The notes under the pieces were generated by a model that was given only the letters and a program-made list of their open reading frames with translations, made no database searches and was not told the DNA's origin. Of a DNA stretch of 64,000 nt, positions 18,564 through 28,893 are shown piece by piece. Every line of letters begins with the position of its first letter. Positions within the stretch are counted from its first letter, which is position 1. The position numbers and the translations under genes were made by a program. The stretch is from Ferrovibrio sp046297595 (lineage in GTDB: Bacteria > Pseudomonadota > Alphaproteobacteria > Ferrovibrionales > Ferrovibrionaceae): assembly GCF_046297595.1 (NCBI RefSeq), contig NZ_JBKBHT010000003.1:62001-126000 (forward strand). Reading direction: 5' to 3'.

Positions 18564-19967
18564 TCAGATGTTGATCGCGCGGCCGTCCACGGCCAGCGCC
18601 GCTTCCTTCACCGCCTCGGTCAGCGCGGGATGGGCGTGCACGGTGCGGTAGACATCCTCGGCCGAGGCGCCGAATTCCAGCGCCATCACCAGTTCCTGGA
18701 TCAGATGGCCGGCATCGGGGCCGATGATATGAGCGCCCAGCACCTTCTTGGTTTTTTCGTCTTCCAGGATCTTCACGAAGCCGTCGGTCATGGTCATGGC
18801 GCGCGCGCGCGCATTGGCCGTGAAGGGGAACTTGCCCGCCTTGTAGGCGATGCCGGCCGCCTTCAGTTCTTCCTCGGTCTTGCCCACACTGGCCACTTCC
18901 GGCCAGGTGTAAACCACGCCAGGAATGGCGTCGTAGTTGATATGCGGCTTCTGGCCGGCCAGCAGTTCGGCCAGCACCACGCCCTCTTCCTCGGCCTTGT
19001 GGGCCAGCATGGCGCCCTGAATCGCATCGCCGATGGCATAGACGTCCTTGGCCGTGGTCTGGAAGTGATCGTCCACCTTCACGCGGCCGCGTTCGTCGAG
19101 TTGCACGCCGGCGGCTTCCAGGCCCAGACCAGCGGTGTAGGGTCGGCGACCGATCGAGACCAGCACGATATCGGCCTTCACCTCTTCGGCGGCACCGCCA
19201 GCGGCCGGTTCCATGGTCAGCGTCACGCCGCCCTTGCCGGCCTTGGCCGCGGTGACCTTGGTGCCGAGCTTGAACTTCATGCCCTGTTTGGCCAGCACGC
19301 GCTGCATCTGCTTCGACACTTCGCCGTCATTGGTCGGCAGGATGCGGTCGAGGAATTCCACCACCGTGACCTCGGCACCCAGCCGGTTCCATACCGAACC
19401 CAGCTCCAGGCCGATCACGCCGCCACCGATCACCACCATGGTCTTCGGCACGGCGCCAAGCTTGAGCGCGCCCGTGGAGGAGACCACCTGCTTCTCGTCG
19501 ATCTCGATGCCCTTCAGCGGCATGACCTCGGAGCCGGTGGCGATCACGATATGCTTGGCAGAGTATGTGCCGGCGCTTTCGCCCTTCACCGCCACCTTGC
19601 CGCCGCCCAGCAGGCTGCCCTCGCCCTTCAGCCAGGTGACCTTGTTCTTCTTGAACAGGAATTCGATACCCTTGTTCGAGGAGCTGACCACGCTCTGCTT
19701 CTGCGCCATCATCGCCGGCAGGTCGACCTCGATCTTGCCGACCTTGATGCCGTGCTGCGCGAAGCCGTGGGTGGCCTCATGATAAAGTTCAGAGGAATGC
19801 AGCAGCGCCTTGGACGGGATGCAGCCGACATTGGTGCAGGTGCCGCCCAGACCGGCATCCTTCTCGACGCAGGCCACGCTCATGCCCAGCTGGGCGCAGC
19901 GGATCGCCATGGTGTAGCCGCCGGGGCCGGCGCCGATGATGATGATGTCGAAAGCCTGTTCGCTCAT
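18564..19967 (-). CDS. lpdA: Dihydrolipoyl dehydrogenase (E3)
   Basis: A 467-residue FAD-dependent enzyme that reoxidises the lipoyl arms of 2-oxoacid dehydrogenase complexes, passing electrons to NAD. The FAD motif GAGPGGY begins at residue 12. The redox disulfide is Cys44/Cys49 in GGTCTNVGC, the NAD motif is GGGVIGLELG, and the catalytic His-Glu pair is in HAHPALTE near the C terminus. ATG 19967 is chosen because a GGGAG ribosome site precedes it; a frame to 19982 exists. As the last gene of the suc operon it most likely serves 2-oxoglutarate dehydrogenase. Confidence 0.96.
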   Translation of the reverse strand: MSEQAFDIIIIGAGPGGYTMAIRCAQLGMSVACVEKDAGLGGTCTNVGCIPSKALLHSSELYHEATHGFAQHGIKVGKIEVDLPAMMAQKQSVVSSSNKGIEFLFKKNKVTWLKGEGSLLGGGKVAVKGESAGTYSAKHIVIATGSEVMPLKGIEIDEKQVVSSTGALKLGAVPKTMVVIGGGVIGLELGSVWNRLGAEVTVVEFLDRILPTNDGEVSKQMQRVLAKQGMKFKLGTKVTAAKAGKGGVTLTMEPAAGGAAEEVKADIVLVSIGRRPYTAGLGLEAAGVQLDERGRVKVDDHFQTTAKDVYAIGDAIQGAMLAHKAEEEGVVLAELLAGQKPHINYDAIPGVVYTWPEVASVGKTEEELKAAGIAYKAGKFPFTANARARAMTMTDGFVKILEDEKTKKVLGAHIIGPDAGHLIQELVMALEFGASAEDVYRTVHAHPALTEAVKEAALAVDGRAINI

Positions 19968-19985
19968 TCGTGAATCTCCCAAACC

Positions 19986-20300
19986 CTAGAAAGCCAGCGG
20001 GCCAAAAACACCGCCGCCAGCGGCCTTGAAAACGCGCGTATTCTGGCTGCCCTGCAGAATGCCGCTGCCGACCAGGTCGGCCAGCATGGCGCGGTAGTCG
20101 GCGGAATCCTTCACCGCGTCGACGGCAACCTGGTCGCGCCACAGACTGATGGTGCGCCACTCATCGGAATCATAGGTAAAAAAACAGCCCAGACAGCCAT
20201 CCTGGTTATGGAAAAACGGTTCCAGCCGGCTGCGGGCGAAAGCGACCAGATCGTCCAGGCGGGCGAGGGTGAACCCCGTGCTCCAGACCCGGACGATCAT
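19986..20300 (-). CDS. ABM-fold small protein inside the suc operon
   Basis: A 104-residue protein with the size and pattern of an antibiotic-biosynthesis-monooxygenase (dimeric alpha-beta barrel) domain: MIVRVWSTGF start, a helix LDDLVAFARSRLEPFF, then a CLGCFFTYDSDEWRTISLWRD strand region. Such domains may be heme- or quinone-related monooxygenases or have no enzyme activity. It is embedded between sucB (11 bases upstream) and lpd (18 bases downstream), so it is co-transcribed with them. I know of no role for such a protein in the 2-oxoglutarate dehydrogenase complex. Confidence 0.75.
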   Translation of the reverse strand: MIVRVWSTGFTLARLDDLVAFARSRLEPFFHNQDGCLGCFFTYDSDEWRTISLWRDQVAVDAVKDSADYRAMLADLVGSGILQGSQNTRVFKAAGGGVFGPLAF

Positions 20301-20311
20301 CGGTCCCTACC

Positions 20312-21526
20312 TCAGACCTCGAACAGCAGGCGCTGCGGGTCTTCGATCGATTCCTTGACGCGCACCAGGAAGCTGACCGCCTCGCGGCCGTCGATGATGC
20401 GGTGGTCGTAGGACAGCGCCAGATACATCATCGGCCGGATCACCACCTGACCGTTGATGGCCATCGGACGTTCCTGGATCTTGTGCATGCCCAGAATGGC
20501 CGATTGCGGCGGGTTGATGATCGGGGTCGACATCAGCGAGCCGAACACGCCGCCATTGGAGATGCTGAAGGTACCGCCCTGCAGTTCGTCGATACCGAGC
20601 TTGCCGTCGCGGGCGCGCTTGCCGAAATCGCCGATGGTCTTTTCGATGCCGGCAAACGACATCTGGTCGGCATCGCGGATCACCGGCACGACCAGGCCGG
20701 TCGGGGTCGACACGGCGCAGCCGATGTTGAAGTAGTTCTTGAAGACGATGTCATCGCCCTCGATCTCGGCGTTCACCGCCGGGAATTCCTTCAGCGCCTG
20801 CACGCAGGCCTTGACGAAGAAGGACATGAAGCCCAGCCGCACGCCGTGCTTCTTCTCGAAGCCGTCGACATAGGTCTTGCGGGCGGCCATCAGGGCCGAC
20901 ATGTCCACCTCGTTGAAGGTGGTGAGCATGGCGGCGGTGTTCTGCGCTTCCTTCAGGCGACGCGCGATCACCTGGCGCAGCTTGGACATGCGCTGGCGTT
21001 CCTCGCGGTCGGCATTGGCGCGCGGACCGGTCGGCACGGCAGGACGGGCAGCCGGCGCGGCACCACCGCCGGCGAGCAGGTCCATCACATCGCCCTTGGT
21101 GACGCGACCGCCCTTGCCCGAGCCGGCAACGCCCGACACATCGACATTCTTTTCAGCGGCCAGCTTGGCAGCAGCCGGCAGGGCCTGACCCGCAGCCGGA
21201 GCGGCAGCGGGGGCCTTCGGCGCGGCAGGCGCCGCGGCGGGTTTGGCGGCTTCCGCCGGCTTGGCGGCGGGCTTCGCGGCAGCGCCGGCGCCGGCATTCA
21301 GGGTGGCGAGCAGATCGCCGACCTGCACCGTGGCGCCCTCGGCGGCAAGAACCTCGCCCAGCGTGCCGGCTTCCGGCGCATTGACCTCGACGGTCACCTT
21401 GTCGGTTTCCAGTTCGACCAGCAGCTGGTCGCGGGCCACCGCCTCGCCGGCCTTGGCGGCCCAGCGGCCGACGGTGGCTTCGGAGATCGATTCCGCCAGC
21501 TGCGGGACACGAATTTCGACTGCCAT
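20312..21526 (-). CDS. sucB: 2-oxoglutarate dehydrogenase E2, dihydrolipoamide succinyltransferase
   Basis: A 404-residue core enzyme of the 2-oxoglutarate dehydrogenase complex. The N-terminal lipoyl domain carries the lipoylated Lys43 in ETDKVTV. A flexible Ala/Pro/Lys-rich linker (about residues 80-115) leads to the peripheral-subunit-binding domain (ending GKGGRVTKGDVM), then a second linker and the acyltransferase domain with catalytic His375 and Asp379 (SYDHRIIDG). Length is normal. It follows sucA by 48 bases in the minus-strand suc operon. Confidence 0.97.
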   Translation of the reverse strand: MAVEIRVPQLAESISEATVGRWAAKAGEAVARDQLLVELETDKVTVEVNAPEAGTLGEVLAAEGATVQVGDLLATLNAGAGAAAKPAAKPAEAAKPAAAPAAPKAPAAAPAAGQALPAAAKLAAEKNVDVSGVAGSGKGGRVTKGDVMDLLAGGGAAPAARPAVPTGPRANADREERQRMSKLRQVIARRLKEAQNTAAMLTTFNEVDMSALMAARKTYVDGFEKKHGVRLGFMSFFVKACVQALKEFPAVNAEIEGDDIVFKNYFNIGCAVSTPTGLVVPVIRDADQMSFAGIEKTIGDFGKRARDGKLGIDELQGGTFSISNGGVFGSLMSTPIINPPQSAILGMHKIQERPMAINGQVVIRPMMYLALSYDHRIIDGREAVSFLVRVKESIEDPQRLLFEV

Positions 21527-21574
21527 GTTTTACTTCCCTCTAAAAAAACGCCCCTCGGATGTCCCCGTCCCGGG

Positions 21575-24454
21575 TTACGCCGTCAGTGCGTCGTCGACCA
21601 GTTTGGCCTGCTGCTGGTTATGCTTGCTCATCAGACCGGTAGCCGGCGAAGCCGCCTCGACGCGACCGGCATAAAGCGGCCGTTTCATCTTGATGTCGAG
21701 TTCGCCGAGCACGCCTTCGATATGGGGTTCGATGAAGCTCCAGGCGCCCATGTTCTTCGGCTCTTCCTGGCACCAGACCACCGTCTTGGCGTTCTTGTAA
21801 CGCTTCATCTCGGCCAGCAGGGCCTTGTGCGGGAACGGATAGAGCTGTTCCACGCGCAGGATCACCGTGTCCTTCATCTCGCGCTTCTGGCGCTCCTCGA
21901 ACAGGTCGTAATAGACCTTGCCGGTGCACAGCACGATACGCTTGATCTTGGCATCGTCATGCGGCGCGTCGTCCCACAGCACGCGGTGGAAGGACGAACC
22001 CGGCCCCATGTCGGTGAGCTTGGACACCGCCAGCTTGTGACGCAGCAGCGACTTCGGCGTCATCAAAATCAGCGGCTTGCGGAACTTGCGGTGCATCTGC
22101 CGGCGCAGGATGTGGAAGTAATTGGCCGGCGTGGTGCAGTTCGCGACCTGCATGTTGTCTTCGGCGCAGAGCTGCAGATAACGCTCCAGGCGGGCCGAGC
22201 TGTGCTCTGGACCCTGGCCTTCATAGCCATGAGGCAGCAGCACGGCGAGGCCCGACATGCGCATCCACTTCACCTCGCCCGAGGAGATGAACTGGTCGAA
22301 CACCACCTGGGCGCCGTTGGCGAAGTCGCCGAACTGGCCTTCCCACATCACCAGCGCGTTCGGTTCGGCCAGGCTGTAGCCGTATTCGTAGCCAAGCACG
22401 GCGGCTTCCGACAGCAGGCTGTCGATCACCTCGTAATTCGCCTGGCCATCGGCGATGTGATTGAGCGGCACATAACGTTCTTCGGTCTGCTGGTCATGCC
22501 AGACGCTGTGACGCTGGCTGAAAGTACCACGCCCGCAATCCTGGCCCGACAGACGCACGCCGAAGCCTTCGAGCTGCAGCGAACCGAAAGCCAGCGCTTC
22601 CGCCGTCGCCCAGTCGATGCCCTCGCCGGCGTCGATCGCATTGCGGCGATTCTGGGTGTTGCGGGCCAGCGTCTTGTGGATGTTGAAACCGTCGGGCACC
22701 GTCGTGATGGCGTGGCCGATCTTCTTCAGCGTTTCCATCTCGACCGCGGTGGTGCCGCGGCGGTCGTCGCCCGAGGCGATTTCCAGACCGGACCATTTGC
22801 CTTCCAGCCAGTCGGCCTTGTTCGGCTTGAACGACTTCGAGGCTTCCAGTTCCTCTTCCAGGCGGTTCTGGAAGGTGGTGACCATGCCCTCGGCATCGGC
22901 ATCGCTGATCACGCCCTCCTCGACCAGACGCTTGGCATAGATCTGCCGCGTGGTCGGATGCGTCGCGATCGCGCGATACATGATCGGCTGGGTGAAGGAG
23001 GGATCGTCGGTCTCGTTATGGCCGTGGCGGCGATAACAGAACAGGTCGATCACCACGTCCTTCTTGAACTGCTGGCGGAATTCGGTGGCGATCTTGGCCA
23101 CATGGGTCACGGCTTCCGGATCGTCGCCATTCACATGGAAGATCGGCGCCTGCACCACCTTGGCCAGATCGGACGGATAGGGCGACGACCGCGAATAGGA
23201 CGGGTTCGTCGTGAAACCGATCTGGTTGTTGACGATGATGTGGATGGTGCCGCCGGTGCGATAGCCGCGCAGCTCCGACAGCGCGAAGCATTCCGCCACC
23301 ACGCCCTGGCCAGCAAAGGCCGCATCGCCATGCAGCAGCACGGTCAGGACCTGCCCGCGTTCGGTATCGCCCATCTGGGTCTGCTTGGCGCGCGACTTGC
23401 CCAGGCAAACCGGATTGATGATTTCCAGATGCGACGGGTTGGCCGCCAGCGACAGATGCACCTTGTTGCCGTCGAACTCACGATCCGACGACACGCCAAG
23501 GTGATACTTCACGTCGCCCGAACCCTGGAAATCGTCCGGGTGATAGGCCATGCCCTTGAATTCGGTGAAGATGGCGCGATAGGGCTTGGCCATTACGTTG
23601 GCCAGGATATTGAGGCGGCCGCGATGCGGCATACCCAGTTCGATATCCTTCAGGCCAAGCTGGCCGCCGCGCTTGATGATGGCTTCCATCGCCGGGATCA
23701 GCGCCTCGCCGCCTTCCAGGCCGAAACGCTTGGTGCCGGTGAACTTCATGTGGCAGAAGCGCTCGAAAATCTCACCTTCTACCAGCTTGTTGAGGATCGC
23801 CTTCTTGCCCTCGTTGGTGAAGTGGACTTCCTTGTCGCGGCCCTCGATGCGCTCCTGGATCCAGGCCTTCTGCTCCGGATGGTAGATGTGCATGAACTCG
23901 ACGCCGATGGTCGAGCAGTAGGTGCGCCGCAGGATCTGCAGGATCTCGCGCAGGGTCGCGATCTCCAGGCCCAGCATGTTGTCGATGAAGATCGGCCGGT
24001 CCATGTCGGCTTCGGAGAAGCCGTAGGATTGCGGCTCCAGCTCCGGATGGGCGCCGGACGCCTGGATGCCCAGCGGATCCAGGCTGGCCATCAGGTGACC
24101 GCGGATGCGGTAATTGCGGATCAGCATGGCCGCGCGGATGGTATCCAGCGCGGCGGCACGGGCATCGGCGGCGGAACCGCCGGCCTTGGCGGCGCGGTCG
24201 GCCGCCTTGGCTGCCTTGCCCTGGGCACCGAGCAGGCCCTCGTCCTCAAGCTGGATCAGCGCCGAGGTTGGCGCCCAGCTCGGACGGCTCAGGGCCTGCT
24301 TGGGCTGGCTGAAATCGTCGCCGAGAGCTTCGAAGAACTGCTTCCAGGAAGCATCGACGCTGTCGGGGTTGGCAACGTACTTGGCATACAGCTCCTCGAC
24401 AAAGGTGCTGTTGCCACCGTAGAGGAACTGCGTGCGTTCAAGCTGCGCCGTCAT
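21575..24454 (-). CDS. sucA: 2-oxoglutarate dehydrogenase E1
   Basis: A 959-residue thiamine-diphosphate enzyme that decarboxylates 2-oxoglutarate and succinylates the lipoyl arm of SucB. The N-terminal segment (YGGNSTFVEELYAKYV) is the typical E1 start that binds E2. The NYRIRGHLMASLDPLG region, the HGDAAFAGQG stretch and the TPP/Mg site around VNNQIGFTT are all recognisable. Length is usual. It sits between sucD (50 bases upstream) and sucB (48 bases downstream). A very long open frame on the opposite strand is a composition artefact. Confidence 0.97.
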   Translation of the reverse strand: MTAQLERTQFLYGGNSTFVEELYAKYVANPDSVDASWKQFFEALGDDFSQPKQALSRPSWAPTSALIQLEDEGLLGAQGKAAKAADRAAKAGGSAADARAAALDTIRAAMLIRNYRIRGHLMASLDPLGIQASGAHPELEPQSYGFSEADMDRPIFIDNMLGLEIATLREILQILRRTYCSTIGVEFMHIYHPEQKAWIQERIEGRDKEVHFTNEGKKAILNKLVEGEIFERFCHMKFTGTKRFGLEGGEALIPAMEAIIKRGGQLGLKDIELGMPHRGRLNILANVMAKPYRAIFTEFKGMAYHPDDFQGSGDVKYHLGVSSDREFDGNKVHLSLAANPSHLEIINPVCLGKSRAKQTQMGDTERGQVLTVLLHGDAAFAGQGVVAECFALSELRGYRTGGTIHIIVNNQIGFTTNPSYSRSSPYPSDLAKVVQAPIFHVNGDDPEAVTHVAKIATEFRQQFKKDVVIDLFCYRRHGHNETDDPSFTQPIMYRAIATHPTTRQIYAKRLVEEGVISDADAEGMVTTFQNRLEEELEASKSFKPNKADWLEGKWSGLEIASGDDRRGTTAVEMETLKKIGHAITTVPDGFNIHKTLARNTQNRRNAIDAGEGIDWATAEALAFGSLQLEGFGVRLSGQDCGRGTFSQRHSVWHDQQTEERYVPLNHIADGQANYEVIDSLLSEAAVLGYEYGYSLAEPNALVMWEGQFGDFANGAQVVFDQFISSGEVKWMRMSGLAVLLPHGYEGQGPEHSSARLERYLQLCAEDNMQVANCTTPANYFHILRRQMHRKFRKPLILMTPKSLLRHKLAVSKLTDMGPGSSFHRVLWDDAPHDDAKIKRIVLCTGKVYYDLFEERQKREMKDTVILRVEQLYPFPHKALLAEMKRYKNAKTVVWCQEEPKNMGAWSFIEPHIEGVLGELDIKMKRPLYAGRVEAASPATGLMSKHNQQQAKLVDDALTA

Positions 24455-24504
24455 CGATGTCGTGGCGCCGCTTGTTGGCCGGCGCCGCCCTCTTCTGATT
24501 CCTG

Positions 24505-25383
24505 TTACTTCCCGTTCAACAGATCAACCAGGGTGGTGCCGAGCGCTGCCGGACTATCCGATACGCGGATGCCGGCCGATCGCATGGCCTCCAGCTTGGT
24601 GTTCGCATCACCCTTGCCGCCCGAGATGATCGCGCCGGCATGACCCATGCGGCGGCCCGGAGGCGCGGTACGACCGGCGATGAAGCCAACGGTCGGCTTC
24701 TTCACCTTCGATTGCTTGAGGAACTCGGCGGCCTCTTCCTCGGCGCTGCCGCCGATCTCGCCGATCATGATGATGCATTCGGTTTCCTTGTCGCCAAGGA
24801 ACAGGTCGAGCGCATCGATGAAGTTGGTGCCGTTCACCGGGTCGCCGCCGATGCCGATGCAGGTGGTCTGACCCAGGCCGGCCGCTGTGGTCTGCGCCAC
24901 CGCCTCATAGGTCAGCGTGCCGGAACGCGACACGATGCCGACCTTGCCGCGGCGATGGATGTGGCCCGGCATGATACCGATCTTGCACTCGCCCGGCGTG
25001 ATGATGCCGGGGCAGTTGGGGCCGATCAGGCGGGTCTTGGAACCGCCGAGCGCGCGCTTGACCTTGACCATGTCGAGCACCGGAATGCCCTCGGTGATGC
25101 AGACCACCAGCGGGATTTCGGCGTCGATGGCTTCCAGGATCGAGTCGGCCGCGAACGGCGGCGGCACGTAGATCACCGAGGCATTGGCGCCGGTCTTCGA
25201 CACGGCTTCGGCCACGGTGTTGAACACCGGTAGGCCGGCATGGGTGGTGCCGCCCTTGCCCGGCGTCACACCGCCGACCATCTTGGTGCCGTAGGCGATC
25301 GCCTGTTCCGTATGGAAGGTGCCCTGGCTGCCGGTGATGCCCTGGCAGATGACCTTGGTATCCTTGTTGACCAGAACAGCCAT
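24505..25383 (-). CDS. sucD: Succinyl-CoA synthetase subunit alpha
   Basis: A 292-residue subunit that binds CoA and carries the phosphohistidine intermediate. The CoA-binding Rossmann part starts with VICQGITGSQGTFH; the phosphorylated residue is His248 in MGHAGAIISGG. Length is normal for bacterial SucD. It is one base downstream of sucC, so the two subunits are tightly co-translated. The enzyme links the 2-oxoglutarate dehydrogenase product succinyl-CoA to ATP or GTP formation. Confidence 0.97.
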   Translation of the reverse strand: MAVLVNKDTKVICQGITGSQGTFHTEQAIAYGTKMVGGVTPGKGGTTHAGLPVFNTVAEAVSKTGANASVIYVPPPFAADSILEAIDAEIPLVVCITEGIPVLDMVKVKRALGGSKTRLIGPNCPGIITPGECKIGIMPGHIHRRGKVGIVSRSGTLTYEAVAQTTAAGLGQTTCIGIGGDPVNGTNFIDALDLFLGDKETECIIMIGEIGGSAEEEAAEFLKQSKVKKPTVGFIAGRTAPPGRRMGHAGAIISGGKGDANTKLEAMRSAGIRVSDSPAALGTTLVDLLNGK

Positions 25384-25384
25384 T

Positions 25385-26554
<1,170 letters not shown>

Positions 26555-26768
26555 GCTGACCTACGGGTTTCGGACCGGTAGCGAATGCCACGGGATATAT
26601 GATTGCCGTTCGGGGCCGAGGTTATAGCAGCCTTCCGAAGGCCTGCAACCTTTGCCCCGGGCCTAATCCTGGTTTTACGACGAAAGTTCACGGACTTGCG
26701 CGTTACGAGTCGGTAATTACCGGTTAAAATTGTAATTTGCGGCAAATACCGCCGACGAACACTCTCTG
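26555..26768 (-). promoter_or_regulatory. Upstream region of the suc operon with AT-rich palindrome
   Basis: No gene fits in these 214 bases. The part at 26700-26755 is unusually AT-rich for the window and contains the perfect 12-base palindrome CGGTAATTACCG (26711-26722), about 160 bases before the sucC start. It may be a regulator site or part of the promoter; no clean -35/-10 pair stands out. Confidence 0.35.
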
Positions 26769-27446
26769 TCAGCGCCGCTGCTGCAGCACACGCTCGGACG
26801 ACGGCCGGTCGCCATAGGTAAACAGGCGGGTGGAGAGCTGGGGATTGAAGTCGATCTGGCTGAGCGTAATGGCCGTGACCTTGCCCTGCGCATCCGTCAC
26901 GGTCCAGCCGGCGAATTCCAGCGGCTTGTCGCCGAAGACCAGGGTGATGGAGCCTTCCTTGGGGCGGTCGGGCGCAAACAGTGTGACGCGCAGGATGGCG
27001 GCGCCGCGTTCGACCCTAGCGATGCCCACACTGTCATCGAATTTCACCTGTTCGCGCAACAACAGATCGAGCGGCGTGGCGCCGAGTGGAATGCGCTCCA
27101 CCGATTTCAGCTCGCGGTCTTCCATGATGATGTAGGCACCGTCGGAAACGATCAGCATCGGCACCGGCGGATCGAACTCGAAGCGGAAGCGGCCGGGGCG
27201 GCTCAGGTAAATCTTGCCCTCGGCGGCATCGCCTTCGGGCCCCACCTGCAGGAAGCGGCCCTGCATGCTCCGCACCTGGTTGAAATAGCCGGCAATCCGC
27301 TCCAGATCGGCGCGATCCTGCTGCGTCAGGCGCGCATTCGCCGCCGGCGCGGCGGCATAGGCCGTGGCCAGCGAGACTTTCGCCGCGGCGGCTGTGACGG
27401 CCATGGCAAGCAGGAAACGGCGGCGGCTGGTGGGTGAGGTATCCAT
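26769..27446 (-). CDS. LolA-like outer-membrane lipoprotein carrier protein with Tat-like signal
   Basis: A 225-residue secreted protein of the LolA/LolB superfamily. The N terminus has a twin-arginine-like signal (SRRRFLLAMAVTAAA), with cleavage expected after TAYAA. The mature part shows the typical pattern: RSMQGRFLQ, GKIYLSRPGRFRFEFDPP and a GDKPLEF-like strand region. LolA ferries lipoproteins across the periplasm. The frame is open to 27569, but ATG 27446 gives the export signal. In many alphaproteobacteria this gene directly follows ftsK; here two plus-strand genes separate them. Confidence 0.82.
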   Translation of the reverse strand: MDTSPTSRRRFLLAMAVTAAAAKVSLATAYAAAPAANARLTQQDRADLERIAGYFNQVRSMQGRFLQVGPEGDAAEGKIYLSRPGRFRFEFDPPVPMLIVSDGAYIIMEDRELKSVERIPLGATPLDLLLREQVKFDDSVGIARVERGAAILRVTLFAPDRPKEGSITLVFGDKPLEFAGWTVTDAQGKVTAITLSQIDFNPQLSTRLFTYGDRPSSERVLQQRR

Positions 27447-27525
27447 GGCGTCAGGGGTAGCGGTGGGCGATGGCGAAATCAAGGCAAGCCGCATAATCTT
27501 CCGTGACCAAATCAGGGAGCGAACC

Positions 27526-27849
27526 ATGATCCTGACCAGCACCGACAGCGTGGACGGCAAGAAGATCACCGCCTATCTCGGCATCGTCGCCGGCGAGGCC
27601 GTGATGGGCACCAACGTGTTCCGCGATTTCTTCGCCGGCATCACCGATATCCTGGGCGGCCGCTCGGGTTCCTATGAAAAGGAGTTGCGCAAGGCCAAGG
27701 CGCTGGCGCTGGAAAGCCTGGTCGAAGAAGCTGCAGCGCTGGGTGCCGATGCCGTGGTGGGCCTGGATCTGGATTACCAGCAGATCGGCGGCAACGACCG
27801 CCAGATGCTGATGGTGGCGGCCAGCGGCACGGCGGTGAAACTCGGATAG
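27526..27849 (+). CDS. YbjQ (UPF0145) family protein
   Basis: A 107-residue cytoplasmic protein of the YbjQ/UPF0145 family, a small fold that forms pentamers in structures of relatives; its function is unknown. The conserved GEAVMGTNVFRDFFAGITDILGG and GADAVVGLDLDY regions are clear. ATG 27526 is preceded by an AGGGAG ribosome site, which decides the start against the longer frame from 27364 that runs over the LolA-like gene. It is divergent from that gene. Confidence 0.9.
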   Translation: MILTSTDSVDGKKITAYLGIVAGEAVMGTNVFRDFFAGITDILGGRSGSYEKELRKAKALALESLVEEAAALGADAVVGLDLDYQQIGGNDRQMLMVAASGTAVKLG

Positions 27850-27863
27850 CCTGAAAAATCCGC

Positions 27864-27891
27864 TTGAAATAGAACGATCGTTCGCTATCCT
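27864..27891 (+). promoter_or_regulatory. Promoter with TetR-type palindrome in its spacer
   Basis: TTGAAA (27864-27869) and TATCCT (27886-27891) are 16 bases apart and fit a sigma-70-type promoter. The perfect 12-base palindrome GAACGATCGTTC (27872-27883) fills most of the spacer, where a bound repressor would block RNA polymerase. The form resembles operators of TetR-family regulators. The downstream gene is the alpha/beta hydrolase at 27920. No regulator gene lies nearby. Confidence 0.55.
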
Positions 27892-27919
27892 GGCCTGACC
27901 TCCCGGGAAAGGATAGCCC

Positions 27920-28882
27920 ATGCCTAAAAAGCCTTCCGTCAAAGCTAAAAATAGCACGAACATTCGAACTATTATTAGCTTCCTTACCCAACGCGCTCTG
28001 ATCCGGACCGGATTCGCCATCGTCCCAGGCTGGGCTGCCCGCCGGGCTGCCACACTGTTCCTGGCCTCCCAGCGCCGGCCGACCGGGCCGCGACAGCTAC
28101 CAGCCAGTCATGCGACGCCCTTCGCCGTGGAAGGGCCGGTCGGGCCGTTGGCGGCCTGGAGTTATGGCCGCACCGGCGATCCCGCTGTGTTGCTGGTGCA
28201 TGGCTGGGAAGACGATCACCTGAGCTGGGCACCGCTGGTCGACCGGCTGGTGGCCGATGGCTATCGCGTGCTCAGCCTCGATTTGCCCGGTCATGGCCGG
28301 TCTCCGGCCCGCTCGCGCCATGGCCGCGCCACGCCGATCCCGGTGCTGGCCGCCGGGGTCGCCGCCGTCGCCCGCGAGGCCGTGGCCATTGGCGCGCTGC
28401 CACAGGGCGGAAAATTCCAGGCGGTGATCGCGCATTCGCTGGGCGGCACCGCCACGCTGATCGCCGCCACCGAGATGGGGCTGGCCGCCGAGCGTTTCGC
28501 CATCCTGGCCGCGCCCAACCATCCGCGCCTGTTCGCCGGCGCGATGATGCAGATGCTGAAACTCGACCGCGCCCAGGTGGAACAGGCCTATGCCGCCATC
28601 GAGACCATCGTCGGCCGCAGCATGGACTCGCTCTACCTGCCGCCCAAGCTGCGCGATCTGGATGCCGCGGGCCTGATCCTGCACAGCCGCGACGACCGCA
28701 CCGTGCCGCTGAAACACAGCCAGGAGAATGCCGCCGGCTGGCCGCGCGCCGAATTCCGCATCCTCGACGGGCTTGGGCACCGCCGGCTGATCAGCGATCC
28801 TGATGTGCAGGCCATGCTGCTGCATTTCGTGAAATCAGAAGCGCCGGCCGATGCCTATGGCCTGCGGCCCGATGCGGCATGA
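27920..28882 (+). CDS. Alpha/beta hydrolase
   Basis: A 320-residue alpha/beta-fold hydrolase. The oxyanion HGWEDDH is near residue 93, the nucleophile serine is in AHSLGG (an Ala replaces the first Gly of GxSxG), the acid is probably in HSRDDRTVP, and the histidine in GLGHRRL. The first 40 residues are basic and partly hydrophobic and may form a membrane-associated helix. The 5' end of the gene is AT-rich compared with the rest. Substrate unknown. Its promoter carries a TetR-like operator, so it may respond to a small lipophilic molecule. Confidence 0.83.
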   Translation: MPKKPSVKAKNSTNIRTIISFLTQRALIRTGFAIVPGWAARRAATLFLASQRRPTGPRQLPASHATPFAVEGPVGPLAAWSYGRTGDPAVLLVHGWEDDHLSWAPLVDRLVADGYRVLSLDLPGHGRSPARSRHGRATPIPVLAAGVAAVAREAVAIGALPQGGKFQAVIAHSLGGTATLIAATEMGLAAERFAILAAPNHPRLFAGAMMQMLKLDRAQVEQAYAAIETIVGRSMDSLYLPPKLRDLDAAGLILHSRDDRTVPLKHSQENAAGWPRAEFRILDGLGHRRLISDPDVQAMLLHFVKSEAPADAYGLRPDAA

Positions 28883-28893
28883 ATAAAACCCGA

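Noticed and set aside
20402..24643. 1413-codon open frame on the plus strand opposite sucA and sucB
   Set aside because: It mirrors well-supported genes, has a low-complexity His/Gly/Arg/Leu composition with no recognisable domain, and arises from GC-rich codon bias.
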